Positions 16,726-24,395 of a stretch of DNA of 64,000 nt are shown here, piece by piece (the first letter of the stretch is position 1; every line of letters begins with the position of its first letter). The translations under genes and the position numbers were made by a program. The notes under the pieces were generated by a model that was given only the letters and a program-made list of their open reading frames with translations, was not told the DNA's origin and searched no databases. This stretch comes from Actinoplanes sp. M2I2. GTDB taxonomy: Bacteria; Actinomycetota; Actinomycetes; Mycobacteriales; Micromonosporaceae. Location: the NCBI RefSeq assembly GCF_023544445.1, contig NZ_JALPVJ010000012.1, positions 186,001 through 250,000 of the forward strand. Reading direction: 5' to 3'.

Positions 16726-17673
16726 ATGGGCCAACGAGACCAGGAGTTCGCCGGGCTGGCCGAGCCGCTGCGAGCAGAGATCCTCGGGCACTGCTACCGC
16801 ATGCTCGGCTCGGCCGCCGACGCCGAGGACGCGGTGCAGGAGACCTACCTGCGGGCGTGGCGGGCGTACGACCGGTTCGAGGGTCGCTCCTCGTTCCGGG
16901 TGTGGCTGCATCAGATCGCGGCCAACGCCTGCCTGCGCGCCGTCGAGCAGCGCGGGCGGCGGGCCATGCCGTCCGGCCTGGGCGCGCCCGACGGCGCCTG
17001 GGACGACCAGCCGCTGGTGGTGGCTCCGGAGGTGCGCTGGATCCAGCCGCTGCCGGTCGACCCGGCCGACGTGGTCGGGCTGCGCGAGCACGTACGGCTG
17101 GCGTTCGTGGCCGCCCTGCAGCATCTGCCGGCCCGGCAGCGGGCGGTGCTGATCCTGCGCGACGTGGCCGGCCTGCGCGCGGAGGAGGTCGCCGACGCGC
17201 TGGGCACGACGACGATCGCGGTCAACAGTTCGCTGCGGCGGGCGCGGGCGCAGCTGGCCCGCAGAGCGCCCGCTCCCGACGACCTCGGTGAGCCCGACGA
17301 TCCGCGCCGGCTCGCGCTGCTCGACCGGTACGTCGCCGCGTTCCGGCACGCCGACATCGGGTTGCTCACCGCCGTCCTCCGCGAGGACGTGACCCTGGAG
17401 ATGCCGCCGCACGCCACCTGGTTCGCCGGGCGCGGCGCGGTCGCCGGGTTCCTCGGCGCCCACGTGCTGGGCCGGTTCCGGGCGGCGCCGCTGCCGGCGG
17501 GACGGCCGAGCGCCAACGGGCAGCCGACATTCGTGTTCTCCAGCGACGTCGATCGTGACGACCAGGCTCACGCCCTGCACGTCCTGGACGTGACGACGAC
17601 CGGCGTCGCCGGCATCCACGTCTTCCTGCAGCCGGAGCTCTTCGCCCCGTTCGGGCTGACCGCCAGCCGGTGA
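16726..17673 (+). CDS. ECF sigma factor with C-terminal SnoaL-like domain (SigG/TIGR02960 type)
   Basis: About 315 residues from the ATG at 16726; upstream starts at 16669 and 16693 are in frame and cannot be ruled out. Sigma-2 is LAEPLRAEILGHCYRMLGSAADAEDAVQETYLRAWRA. The WIQPLPVDPAD linker typical of this subfamily follows. Sigma-4 is LPARQRAVLILRDVAGLRAEEVADALGTTTIAVNSSLRRAR. The last 110 residues form a SnoaL-like (NTF2-fold) domain (LLDRYVAAFRHADIGLLTAVLREDVTLEMPP), thought to control activity in place of a separate anti-sigma factor. It lies 67 bases after zwf and before an SDR gene. The stop codon is inside the first unit of a 34-base tandem repeat. Confidence 0.88.
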   Translation: MGQRDQEFAGLAEPLRAEILGHCYRMLGSAADAEDAVQETYLRAWRAYDRFEGRSSFRVWLHQIAANACLRAVEQRGRRAMPSGLGAPDGAWDDQPLVVAPEVRWIQPLPVDPADVVGLREHVRLAFVAALQHLPARQRAVLILRDVAGLRAEEVADALGTTTIAVNSSLRRARAQLARRAPAPDDLGEPDDPRRLALLDRYVAAFRHADIGLLTAVLREDVTLEMPPHATWFAGRGAVAGFLGAHVLGRFRAAPLPAGRPSANGQPTFVFSSDVDRDDQAHALHVLDVTTTGVAGIHVFLQPELFAPFGLTASR

Positions 17674-17754
17674 CTTCGCGCCGTCCGGGCTGACCGGCAG
17701 CCGGTGACTTCCCGCCGTCCGGGCTGACCGGCAGCCGGTGACTTCCCGCCGGCC
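17653..17754 (+). repeat. three tandem copies of a 34-base unit across the sigma-factor stop codon
   Basis: Units start at 17653, 17687 and 17721. The second and third are nearly identical, and the first differs by two bases. Copy one encodes the last residues and TGA of the sigma factor. Copies two and three repeat that coding sequence, stop included, in the gap before the SDR gene. They contain the perfect palindrome ACCGGC-A-GCCGGT. The array ends 16 bases before the SDR ATG. Confidence 0.9.
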
Positions 17755-17770
17755 CGCGGATCTGATCTGT

Positions 17771-18478
17771 ATGACCAGCAACCGGACCACCCTGATCGTC
17801 GGCGGGACCCGCGGCCTCGGCCACGGCATCGCCCGGGCTCTGCGTGACGAGGGCGACCGCGTCGTCACCGTCGCCCGTACGGCCGGACCGGCCACGGACG
17901 TGGCGGCCGACGCCACCGACCCCGCCGTGGCCGACCGGCTCCTCGACCGGTATCGCCCCGACGTGCTCGTCATCGCCGCGGGAGCCGTGCCGCCCACCGG
18001 AACCCTGCAGTCGTTCACCTGGGAGACGTTCTCCACGGCGTGGGAGCAGGACGTGCGCATCGCGTTCACCTGGCTCGGCGCCGTCCTGCGCCGCCCGCTC
18101 GCCCCCGGCGCGACGGTCGTGGTGCTGGGCAGCGCCGCCTCGCTCTTCGGCTCCCCGCTCAGCGGCGGCTACGCGGGGGCCAAGGCGGCGGTCCGCTTCA
18201 TCACCGAGTACGCCCGCGGGGAGGCCGACGGCACCGGCGTGACGTTCACAGCGATCCTGCCGGCCATCGCGCCCGGGACCGCCGTGGGCCAGGCGGCCGT
18301 GCACGCCTACGCGGGTCGCCGGGGGATCACCGAGGCGCAGTTCGCCGCCGAGCTGCCGGCGGCGCTGAGCCCGGAGATCGCCGGAACCGCGATCGCCAAG
18401 CTGCTGACCGGGCCGGCCGACCGGATCGCCGCCGCCTATCTGCTCAACGGCGACGGCCTCGAGGAGCTGTCGAGCTGA
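17771..18478 (+). CDS. short-chain dehydrogenase/reductase
   Basis: A 235-residue SDR. The Rossmann glycine motif is LIVGGTRGLGHGIARAL. The NAG-like motif is VIAAGAVPPTG. The catalytic serine lies in VVLGSAASLFGSP and the Y-x-x-x-K pair is YAGAKAAV. The substrate is unknown. The protein probably uses NADP, since the basic residue after GTRG suggests it. It follows the sigma factor in the same direction with the 34-base repeats between, so it could be its target or co-transcribed with it. Confidence 0.9.
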   Translation: MTSNRTTLIVGGTRGLGHGIARALRDEGDRVVTVARTAGPATDVAADATDPAVADRLLDRYRPDVLVIAAGAVPPTGTLQSFTWETFSTAWEQDVRIAFTWLGAVLRRPLAPGATVVVLGSAASLFGSPLSGGYAGAKAAVRFITEYARGEADGTGVTFTAILPAIAPGTAVGQAAVHAYAGRRGITEAQFAAELPAALSPEIAGTAIAKLLTGPADRIAAAYLLNGDGLEELSS

Positions 18479-18501
18479 GCCGGGCACCCGGCTCCGCACA
18501 C

Positions 18502-18562
18502 CTCAGGCGGGGCCGGCGCCCTCGGCCGGGCTGCTCAGGCGGGGCCGGCGCCCTCGGCCGGG
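18502..18562 (-). repeat. 32-base-period direct duplication of the peroxiredoxin 3' end
   Basis: A 29-base sequence at 18502-18530 is repeated exactly at 18534-18562. The right copy encodes the last residues of the peroxiredoxin with its TGA; the left copy repeats this just beyond the stop. It is a second stop-spanning duplication less than 1 kb from the one at 17653. Confidence 0.9.
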
Positions 18563-19035
18563 CGCGGTGACGAGCCGGCCGAGCGGAGCGCGGCCAGACC
18601 CAGCTGAGCGTGCTCGTTCATGTCTTTCTCGGAGTGGATCACGTCGAGCACCCGGCGATCGGTGTCGATCACGAAGGTCATCCGCTTGGTGCTGAGCGGG
18701 CCGAGCGGCAGCTTGCGCTTGACGCCGAAGGCCGCCGCGACCGCGCTGTCGGGGTCGCTGAGCAACGGATAGTCGAGGCCGTGCCGGTCGGCGAACTGCT
18801 TCTGCTTGGCCGGCCGGTCGCGGCTGATGCCGACCCGCTGCGCCCCGGCCTGCCGGAACTCGGCTCCCAGATCACGGAAGGCGCAGGCCTCGACCGTGCA
18901 GCCCGAGCTCATGGCCGCGGGATAGAAGAACAGGACCACCGGGCCGCCGGCCAGCAGCTTGCTCAACCGGCGGGGCACCCCGTCCTGGTCGGGCAGCTCG
19001 AAATCGTCGACGACGTCCCCCGGCTCGATGCTCAC
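18535..19035 (-). CDS. peroxiredoxin (AhpC/TSA, BCP type)
   Basis: A 166-residue thioredoxin-fold peroxidase with GTG start (SIEPGDVVDDFELPDQDG). The peroxidatic site is FFYPAAMSSGCTVEACAFRD, aligning with the BCP pattern PxxxTxGCTxEAxxFRD; the usual Thr before Pro/Gly is varied here. The Arg of the site (SRDRPAKQKQFADRH) is present. It reduces hydrogen peroxide or organic peroxides using thiols. The longer frame upstream runs into the STAS gene region and lacks family similarity. The C-terminal coding sequence is duplicated beyond the stop. Confidence 0.92.
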   Translation of the reverse strand: MSIEPGDVVDDFELPDQDGVPRRLSKLLAGGPVVLFFYPAAMSSGCTVEACAFRDLGAEFRQAGAQRVGISRDRPAKQKQFADRHGLDYPLLSDPDSAVAAAFGVKRKLPLGPLSTKRMTFVIDTDRRVLDVIHSEKDMNEHAQLGLAALRSAGSSPRPAEGAGPA

Positions 19036-19092
19036 GTCCCGAAACCTACCGCCCGGTAGTGGATTCGGCCATCGGGCCCTCGCTCCCCTAGG

Positions 19093-19506
19093 GTGGAGAC
19101 CACCCTTTCCCTCCGACCGATCGACGCAGCACGACCCCTCGCCCCCGCAGTTTCCACCGAAAGCGACACCGCCATGCAGGTCTCGGTCGCGCACCACCCG
19201 CCGAACACGGCCGTGCTGGTGCTGCGAGGTTCCCTCGACATCGACACCGCGCCCGTTCTCAAGGCGAATCTCACCCGCCTCGTCGACCGGCCCTCCCCCC
19301 GCGTCGTGGTGGACGTCTCCGGGCTGGACTTCTGCGACTCGATGGGGGTCGGCGTGCTCGTCACCGCGCACGGCCGGGCCACCGAACGCGACGGCTGGGT
19401 GCGTCTGGCCGCGCCGTCCGGTTTCCTGCGCCGGCTCTTCGACACGCTGGGCCTGACCGACTACCTGGCCCTGTTCCCCGACGTCGAGACCGCCCTGAAG
19501 GACTGA
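19093..19506 (+). CDS. STAS-domain anti-sigma factor antagonist
   Basis: Up to 137 residues from the GTG at 19093. The STAS domain begins near an internal ATG at 19174 (MQVSVAHHPPNT), so the protein may be only 110 residues. Key features are VLRGSLDIDTAPVLKANL and VVVDVSGLDFCDSMGVGVLV, which contains the conserved Asp-Ser phosphorylation site. Such SpoIIAA-like proteins bind anti-sigma kinases and release sigma factors when unphosphorylated. No kinase or sigma-B-type partner is adjacent; the ECF gene nearby is of a different type, so its partner is unknown. Confidence 0.88.
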   Translation: METTLSLRPIDAARPLAPAVSTESDTAMQVSVAHHPPNTAVLVLRGSLDIDTAPVLKANLTRLVDRPSPRVVVDVSGLDFCDSMGVGVLVTAHGRATERDGWVRLAAPSGFLRRLFDTLGLTDYLALFPDVETALKD

Positions 19507-19543
19507 AGAACTCCCTCGGAGCGGTCCCGATCTGTCGTACGGA

Positions 19544-21535
19544 TCAGCTGGTGAGGCTGAAGACGATGCGTCCGAGCGTGTCCTCGGTGCCGACGAAGCC
19601 CTCGGCCGGCAGGAACGTGCTGTCACCGAAGTCGACGTCGAGGTCGTCCGCGGTGCCGCCGACGCCGTCCGGTCCGACGCCGAAGAGCGTGCCGAAGCCG
19701 GTGCCGCCCGCGTCCATCAGGTTGGGCAGCGCGTCCTGGTTGTCGGTGTGGAAGTCACCGAAGAAGTGCCCGGCCTCGTGCGAGATCACGTTGGCCAGAC
19801 CCTGCGCGACGAACCGGAGCCGGTCGCTGTCCGCGGTGAGGTAGGTGTTGAGCGAGGCCGGCGTGGAGCCGGCGGGCGAGCTCAGCACGTCCAGGAGGAC
19901 GAGGGCGGTCTCCTCGGTCTCGAAGTTGCCCGGGTCGATGCTCTGGGCGATGCCGATCGTGTCGACGCCGGACTCCTCGATGGTGCCGCCGACCACGACC
20001 CGGCTGACGTTCGCCTTGCCCCACTGGTCGGCGTTGTTCTTGCTGTCGGCGATCTTCACCTTGAACTTGCTGTTGAGACCGCTTTCCTCGAGGTCGCGCT
20101 TGATGTTCTCGGTGACCCCGGCGACGACCAGGTCGATCAGCGCGTCCTCGTCCGCCCGGGTCAGGCCCCAGCTGGTCAGGAACGCGGCCAGCGGCGTCAG
20201 ATCCCGGTTGCCCGCACCGCCGAAGACACCGGTGTTGACCCGGGCTCCGTCGAAGTCGAGGTAGAGGGTCTGCGGCGGCTTGGCGCCCTGCAGCACCGGA
20301 CGGTACGCCTCGAGCGTGACCTGGTAGGCCCCGGAGCCGCTGGCGACCCCGATGTAGTGCCAGCCCGCCTTGGTCGCGACGTGGTCGGTGACCGCGTTGC
20401 CGCCACCGGGCAGCGGCGAGTCCATCGGGTAGATGAACGACGCGTCCTGCCGCGAGCCGTGCACCTCGCGCGGCACGGTGTCGTAGACCGTCAGGTAGGC
20501 CGCCGAACCGGTCACGGAGCCGCCGATGACGTCGCCCGCACGCAGCTTGACCGCGTAGAAGTCCTCGTCGACGCCGCCCGAGGTCAGGGTCAGCGTGTAC
20601 GGGCCCTCGGTGGGCGGCGAGGTGTCGCCGATGCCGCCGCCGCTGCCCGAGTCGAACGGGTCGGCGGGCAGGCCACCGTACGCGGCGACCGCGAGGTAGT
20701 AGTCCCCGGCGGTGGTCACGCGGTAGACGATCCGGCTGTCGACGCCCGAGAAGTCGTCGTTGACCGCGACGAGCGTGCCGTCCGGCTTGAACAGCTGGAG
20801 CACGGTGTCCAGCGGCCCGGTCGGGGTGGCCGTCGAGAGGGTCAGCACCTTGCCGGCCGGCGCGGTGAGCTTGTAGAAGTCGAAGTCGTTGCTGCCGTCG
20901 CCGGTCTGCCGCCCGTGCGGGCCGTCGCCGATCTGCGAGGTGATGACCGCGCCGCTCTGGGTGCCGACACCGATGCCGGTCGGGCCGGCCAGCGGGATCG
21001 CGCCGTTGTCCTCCGGCGCCGGGGCGACGGTCGGGGTGCTGACGACCTCGTTGTCGAGGCTGCCCAGGACGCGGATGTTGGAGAACTGGCCGGCGCCGGT
21101 GCCGTACCCGGTGACGCGCTGCGCGTTGACCGGCACGTCGTTGCCGCCGGAGGTGCCGGGCAGCTCGTCCTCGTCGACGACGACCGCGGGCTTCGGCGCC
21201 GCGGCGGCCTTCAGCGCCCGGGTCTGCTTGTCGCGGGTCGCGGCCTTGGACTTGCCCTGGGTCTTCATGTAGTTGATCCAGCCCGAGTAGTCCACCTTGG
21301 CCGGATCGGCCACCTCGGCCAGGAACGGGTTGGGACCCTTCGGTTTCGCCCCGTACGGGGCCTTGGGCGCGATCCCCACACCGGCCTCGAGTGAGGCCTT
21401 GTCGGCCGGGCTCAGGCCGTCGCCGGACGGCGCGGGCGGAGCGAGCGAGTATGGTCCGGCTTGCGCGGCCCCTGGCGTGATCAACGCGAGGCCGAGCACC
21501 GCCACGGAGACGGTTGCGATGCTTCTTCGCATCAA
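19544..21535 (-). CDS. secreted metzincin-type zinc metalloprotease with PPC-like domains
   Basis: A 663-residue exported protein. Signal peptide about 1-26 (ending GAAQA). A Lys/Ala-rich propeptide-like region follows to about residue 130. Beta-rich pre-peptidase C-terminal-like (PPC) domains span about 200-400 (DFDFYKLTAPAGKVLTLST, LQLFKPDGTLVAVNDDFSG, RIVYRVTTAGDYYLAVAAYGG). The catalytic part carries HEAGHFFGDFH at about 586-596, the extended H-E-x-x-H-x-x-G-x-x-H zinc site of metzincins. NLMDAGGTGFG after it supplies the Met-turn. PPC domains normally sit after the protease and here precede it. A ribosome binding site (AAGGGGGA) precedes the ATG. Substrates are unknown. Confidence 0.88.
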   Translation of the reverse strand: MMRRSIATVSVAVLGLALITPGAAQAGPYSLAPPAPSGDGLSPADKASLEAGVGIAPKAPYGAKPKGPNPFLAEVADPAKVDYSGWINYMKTQGKSKAATRDKQTRALKAAAAPKPAVVVDEDELPGTSGGNDVPVNAQRVTGYGTGAGQFSNIRVLGSLDNEVVSTPTVAPAPEDNGAIPLAGPTGIGVGTQSGAVITSQIGDGPHGRQTGDGSNDFDFYKLTAPAGKVLTLSTATPTGPLDTVLQLFKPDGTLVAVNDDFSGVDSRIVYRVTTAGDYYLAVAAYGGLPADPFDSGSGGGIGDTSPPTEGPYTLTLTSGGVDEDFYAVKLRAGDVIGGSVTGSAAYLTVYDTVPREVHGSRQDASFIYPMDSPLPGGGNAVTDHVATKAGWHYIGVASGSGAYQVTLEAYRPVLQGAKPPQTLYLDFDGARVNTGVFGGAGNRDLTPLAAFLTSWGLTRADEDALIDLVVAGVTENIKRDLEESGLNSKFKVKIADSKNNADQWGKANVSRVVVGGTIEESGVDTIGIAQSIDPGNFETEETALVLLDVLSSPAGSTPASLNTYLTADSDRLRFVAQGLANVISHEAGHFFGDFHTDNQDALPNLMDAGGTGFGTLFGVGPDGVGGTADDLDVDFGDSTFLPAEGFVGTEDTLGRIVFSLTS

Positions 21536-21647
21536 GTTTCCCCCTTCAGCCCATCGGCGGCCCCCCGGCCGCAGACGGCACCGCCGACGTTACTGAAGAA
21601 GATCGTCGATATCTAGGAATGTCGATCAGACGTAACAGACTTCAACA

Positions 21648-21680
21648 GAACCGCCCCGGGGCGAGGCCCCGGGGCGGTTC
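21648..21680 (-). terminator. terminator of the ROK kinase gene
   Basis: A perfect 15-pair stem (GAACCGCCCCGGGGC against GCCCCGGGGCGGTTC) with a three-base loop, 30 bases beyond the stop of the minus-strand ROK gene. The following minus-strand bases TGTTGAAGTCTGTT are moderately T-rich. Confidence 0.85.
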
Positions 21681-21709
21681 GGCGGATCGGTGCGGCGGAT
21701 CGCTGTCGG

Positions 21710-22753
21710 TCAGACGTTCTGCACGGCCTCCAGCGCGGCCACGGCGGCGCCGCGGGCGCCGGCCATGTCGAGGTCGGCGACCAGCGCGAAGGTGGCGGCG
21801 GCCTGCTGCTCGGCGCGCAGTTCGGTGCTCTCGCGGACGGTGTTGAGGAACCACTGCCGGAACCTCGGGGACGCCTCGACGACACCCCCGCCCAGCAGGT
21901 AGGCATCCGGGTCGGTGAAGTTCGCGGCGACCGTGAACAGCTTGCCGATCGCCCGGGCCTGCTGCGCGAACACCGCCAGGGCCAGCGGGTCCTCCTTCTC
22001 CCCGTACGACCGCAGTTGCTTGGCCGCCTGCGGCAGCGGCTCGGCGGCGAGGGGGTGGTCGGGGAACCGGGTGAGCCAGTAGGGCAGCAGGTTCTTCTTG
22101 ATGCCGGTGAGCGAGGCGATGCTCTCGACGTCGCCGGTGAACCCGCAGTTGCACTCGGGCACGGGCTGACCGACCTCGAGCACGCCGTGCAGCGGGATCT
22201 GGACGTGGCCCAGCTCGCCGGCCATGCCGGCCGCGCCGCTGACCACCTTGCCGTCGGAGACCACGCCGCCGCCCAGCCCGGTGCCGACGATCGCCGCGAC
22301 CGACGACTTGGTCATGGCCTGGGCGCCGAACAGCTGGTGGTGCGCGTAGAGCGCGGCCGCGTTGGCGTCGTTCAGATAGAAGACGGGCAGGCCGATGCGG
22401 GCCTCGAGCGCGCTGCGGATGTCGAACCCGTGCCACGAGACCATGCTGAAGTTGGTCGCGCCCTTGGACGAGATGACGCCGTGGGCGCTGGCCGGGCCGG
22501 GGGTGTCGAGGCCGACCGCGCGGACCAGGGTCAGCGGGGTGCTGGTCAGCTCGAGGATGTTGTGGAAGGCCTGGGCCAGCTGCTCGATCGCCGACTCGGG
22601 ACCCTCGGTCACCAGGCTCGGGTTCTCGACGAGGTTGTCGACCAGATATCGCCCCGTGGCGTCCAGCACCGTGGCGTTGTTGCAGGTGCCGCCGTTGTCG
22701 AGGCCGACGACGACCCAGGAGGCGGGAGTCCGTACCGATTCAACCTGATCCAC
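21710..22753 (-). CDS. ROK family sugar kinase-like protein
   Basis: A 347-residue protein starting with GTG (VDQVESVRTPAS). The N-terminal phosphate loop is VVVGLDNGGTCNNATVLD. The sugar-binding segment is VFYLNDANAAALYAHHQ with the catalytic Asp in NDAN. IVGTGLGGGVVSDGKVVSGAAGMAGELGHV is the ROK signature. The usual zinc motif C-x-C-G-x-x-G-C-x-E reads CNCGFTGDVE, so the third cysteine is Asp. Family members phosphorylate glucose or related sugars or act as repressors; no helix-turn-helix is present here, so a kinase is more likely. It stands alone and is divergent from DUF1800. Confidence 0.88.
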   Translation of the reverse strand: MDQVESVRTPASWVVVGLDNGGTCNNATVLDATGRYLVDNLVENPSLVTEGPESAIEQLAQAFHNILELTSTPLTLVRAVGLDTPGPASAHGVISSKGATNFSMVSWHGFDIRSALEARIGLPVFYLNDANAAALYAHHQLFGAQAMTKSSVAAIVGTGLGGGVVSDGKVVSGAAGMAGELGHVQIPLHGVLEVGQPVPECNCGFTGDVESIASLTGIKKNLLPYWLTRFPDHPLAAEPLPQAAKQLRSYGEKEDPLALAVFAQQARAIGKLFTVAANFTDPDAYLLGGGVVEASPRFRQWFLNTVRESTELRAEQQAAATFALVADLDMAGARGAAVAALEAVQNV

Positions 22754-22868
22754 AGGGCTGAGCGTACGTCCGAGATCGCCCCGGCGGTACGGGTGCGGGC
22801 GGATTGCGGCTCCGTTAGTCATGGTTGCAGCCGCGACGGCCCCGGGCGCACGGGTCGAAGGGCCTGGC

Positions 22869-24395
22869 ATGACGACCCGACGCACGCTTCTCGCCGCCGG
22901 TGCCGCCACCGCTGTCGCCACCGCCGTGGGCACGGCCGTCGCCGCTCCGGCCGCGACCGCCGCCCCGTCCGCCCTCGACCCGGCCACGCTGCTCGCCGCC
23001 GACCCGATCGCGCACCTGGTGCGCCGGGCCACGTTCGGCCCGACCCCGGCCGCGCTGGCCGAGGCGCGCAAGCTCGGCGTCGCCGCCTGGCTCGACCGCC
23101 AGCTCTCCCCCGCCTCCATCGAGGACGCCGCCTGCGACCGGCTCGTTGCCCGGCTGCCGCTGGCCGGCGCGAGCATCGCCACCGTCCGGTCGTCGATCGC
23201 CAAGAACTCGTACGACGCGTTCAAGCAGCTCGGCCGGGCCGCGGTGGCCCGGGCCGCGTGGAGCAACCGGCAGCTGTTCGAGATCACGGTCGCCTTCTGG
23301 GCCAACCACCTGCACGTGGCCGCGCCGTCCAGCGGCGTGTGGGACAGCCGCTCGGACTACGACGCCCAGGTCATCCGCAAGCACGCGTTCGGCCGCTTCG
23401 CCGACATGCTCAAGGCGTCGATGAAGCACCCGGCCATGCTCACCTACCTGGACAACCGCTCGTCGACCAAGGCGCACCCCAATGAGAACTACGCGCGCGA
23501 GCTGATGGAGCTGCACACTGTCGGCCTCGTCTACACCGAGCAGGACGTCTACGCGGCGGCCCGGCTGCTCACCGGCCTCACCGTCAACGCTTCCGGGGCG
23601 TACGTCTACGACGGGTCCCGCCACGTGACGGGCGCGGTCGACATCGTCGGCTTCCGCCACGCCAACGCCACGCCCGCGGTGGGCGAGGCCGCCGCGACGG
23701 CGTTCGCCGACCACCTGGCCCGGCACCCGGCCACCGCGCAGCGCCTGGCCACCAAGCTGTGCCGGCGGTTCGTCGCCGACGAGGCGCCCGCCGCCCTGGT
23801 GGCCAAGCTGGCCAAGGTCTACCTGGACAACGACACCGCGATCAAGCCGGTCCTCAAGGCCCTGTTCACGTCGCCGGAGTTCGCCGCCGCGATCGGGCAG
23901 AAGGCGCGCACGCCGTTCGAGGACCTGATCGCGACGATCCGGACGCTCGGGCTGGGACCGGAGACCTCGGGCGTCAAGGCCCTCGACGCGCTCTACAACG
24001 GGCTGGTCAACGCGGGCAACGCGCCGTTCCGGTGGAGCCCGCCGAACGGGTTCCCCGACGTGGCCGCGGCCTGGGCGTCGCCGTCCGGCTTCCTGATGCG
24101 CTGCAACAACCACCTCAACCTGGCCGCCGGCTGGTACCCCAGCCAGCTCACCCGCCCCGCGGACCTGCTCAAGTCGCTGGTCCCGGCACTTCCGGGCACC
24201 TACGGCGCCCTGGTCGACGCGCTGGCCGTCCGGCTGATCGGGGCCAAGCTGCCGGCCCGGCACACCGCCGCCGTGCTCAGCGTCGCGGGCAAGCTGCCGA
24301 CCAGTCCTCTGACCGCATCCGACAAGTCGCTCGCCGGCCACGCCCCGTACCTGATCGCGCTGGTCCTCGACGCGCCCTCCTTCCAACTGAGGTGA
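22869..24395 (+). CDS. Tat-exported DUF1800 family protein
   Basis: A 508-residue protein from the ATG at 22869 (MTTRRTLLAAGAATAVA); an upstream in-frame start would put 16 extra residues before the twin-arginine signal. Conserved DUF1800 blocks: HLVRRATFGPTPAALAEARKLG, FWANHLHV, GRFADMLKASMKHPAMLTYLDN and HPNENYARELMELHTVG. The C-terminal part has RWSPPNGFPDVAAAWAS. The family is always next to DUF1501 and is presumed to act outside the membrane, but no activity is established. Its stop overlaps the DUF1501 start by one base (TGATG). Confidence 0.92.
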   Translation: MTTRRTLLAAGAATAVATAVGTAVAAPAATAAPSALDPATLLAADPIAHLVRRATFGPTPAALAEARKLGVAAWLDRQLSPASIEDAACDRLVARLPLAGASIATVRSSIAKNSYDAFKQLGRAAVARAAWSNRQLFEITVAFWANHLHVAAPSSGVWDSRSDYDAQVIRKHAFGRFADMLKASMKHPAMLTYLDNRSSTKAHPNENYARELMELHTVGLVYTEQDVYAAARLLTGLTVNASGAYVYDGSRHVTGAVDIVGFRHANATPAVGEAAATAFADHLARHPATAQRLATKLCRRFVADEAPAALVAKLAKVYLDNDTAIKPVLKALFTSPEFAAAIGQKARTPFEDLIATIRTLGLGPETSGVKALDALYNGLVNAGNAPFRWSPPNGFPDVAAAWASPSGFLMRCNNHLNLAAGWYPSQLTRPADLLKSLVPALPGTYGALVDALAVRLIGAKLPARHTAAVLSVAGKLPTSPLTASDKSLAGHAPYLIALVLDAPSFQLR

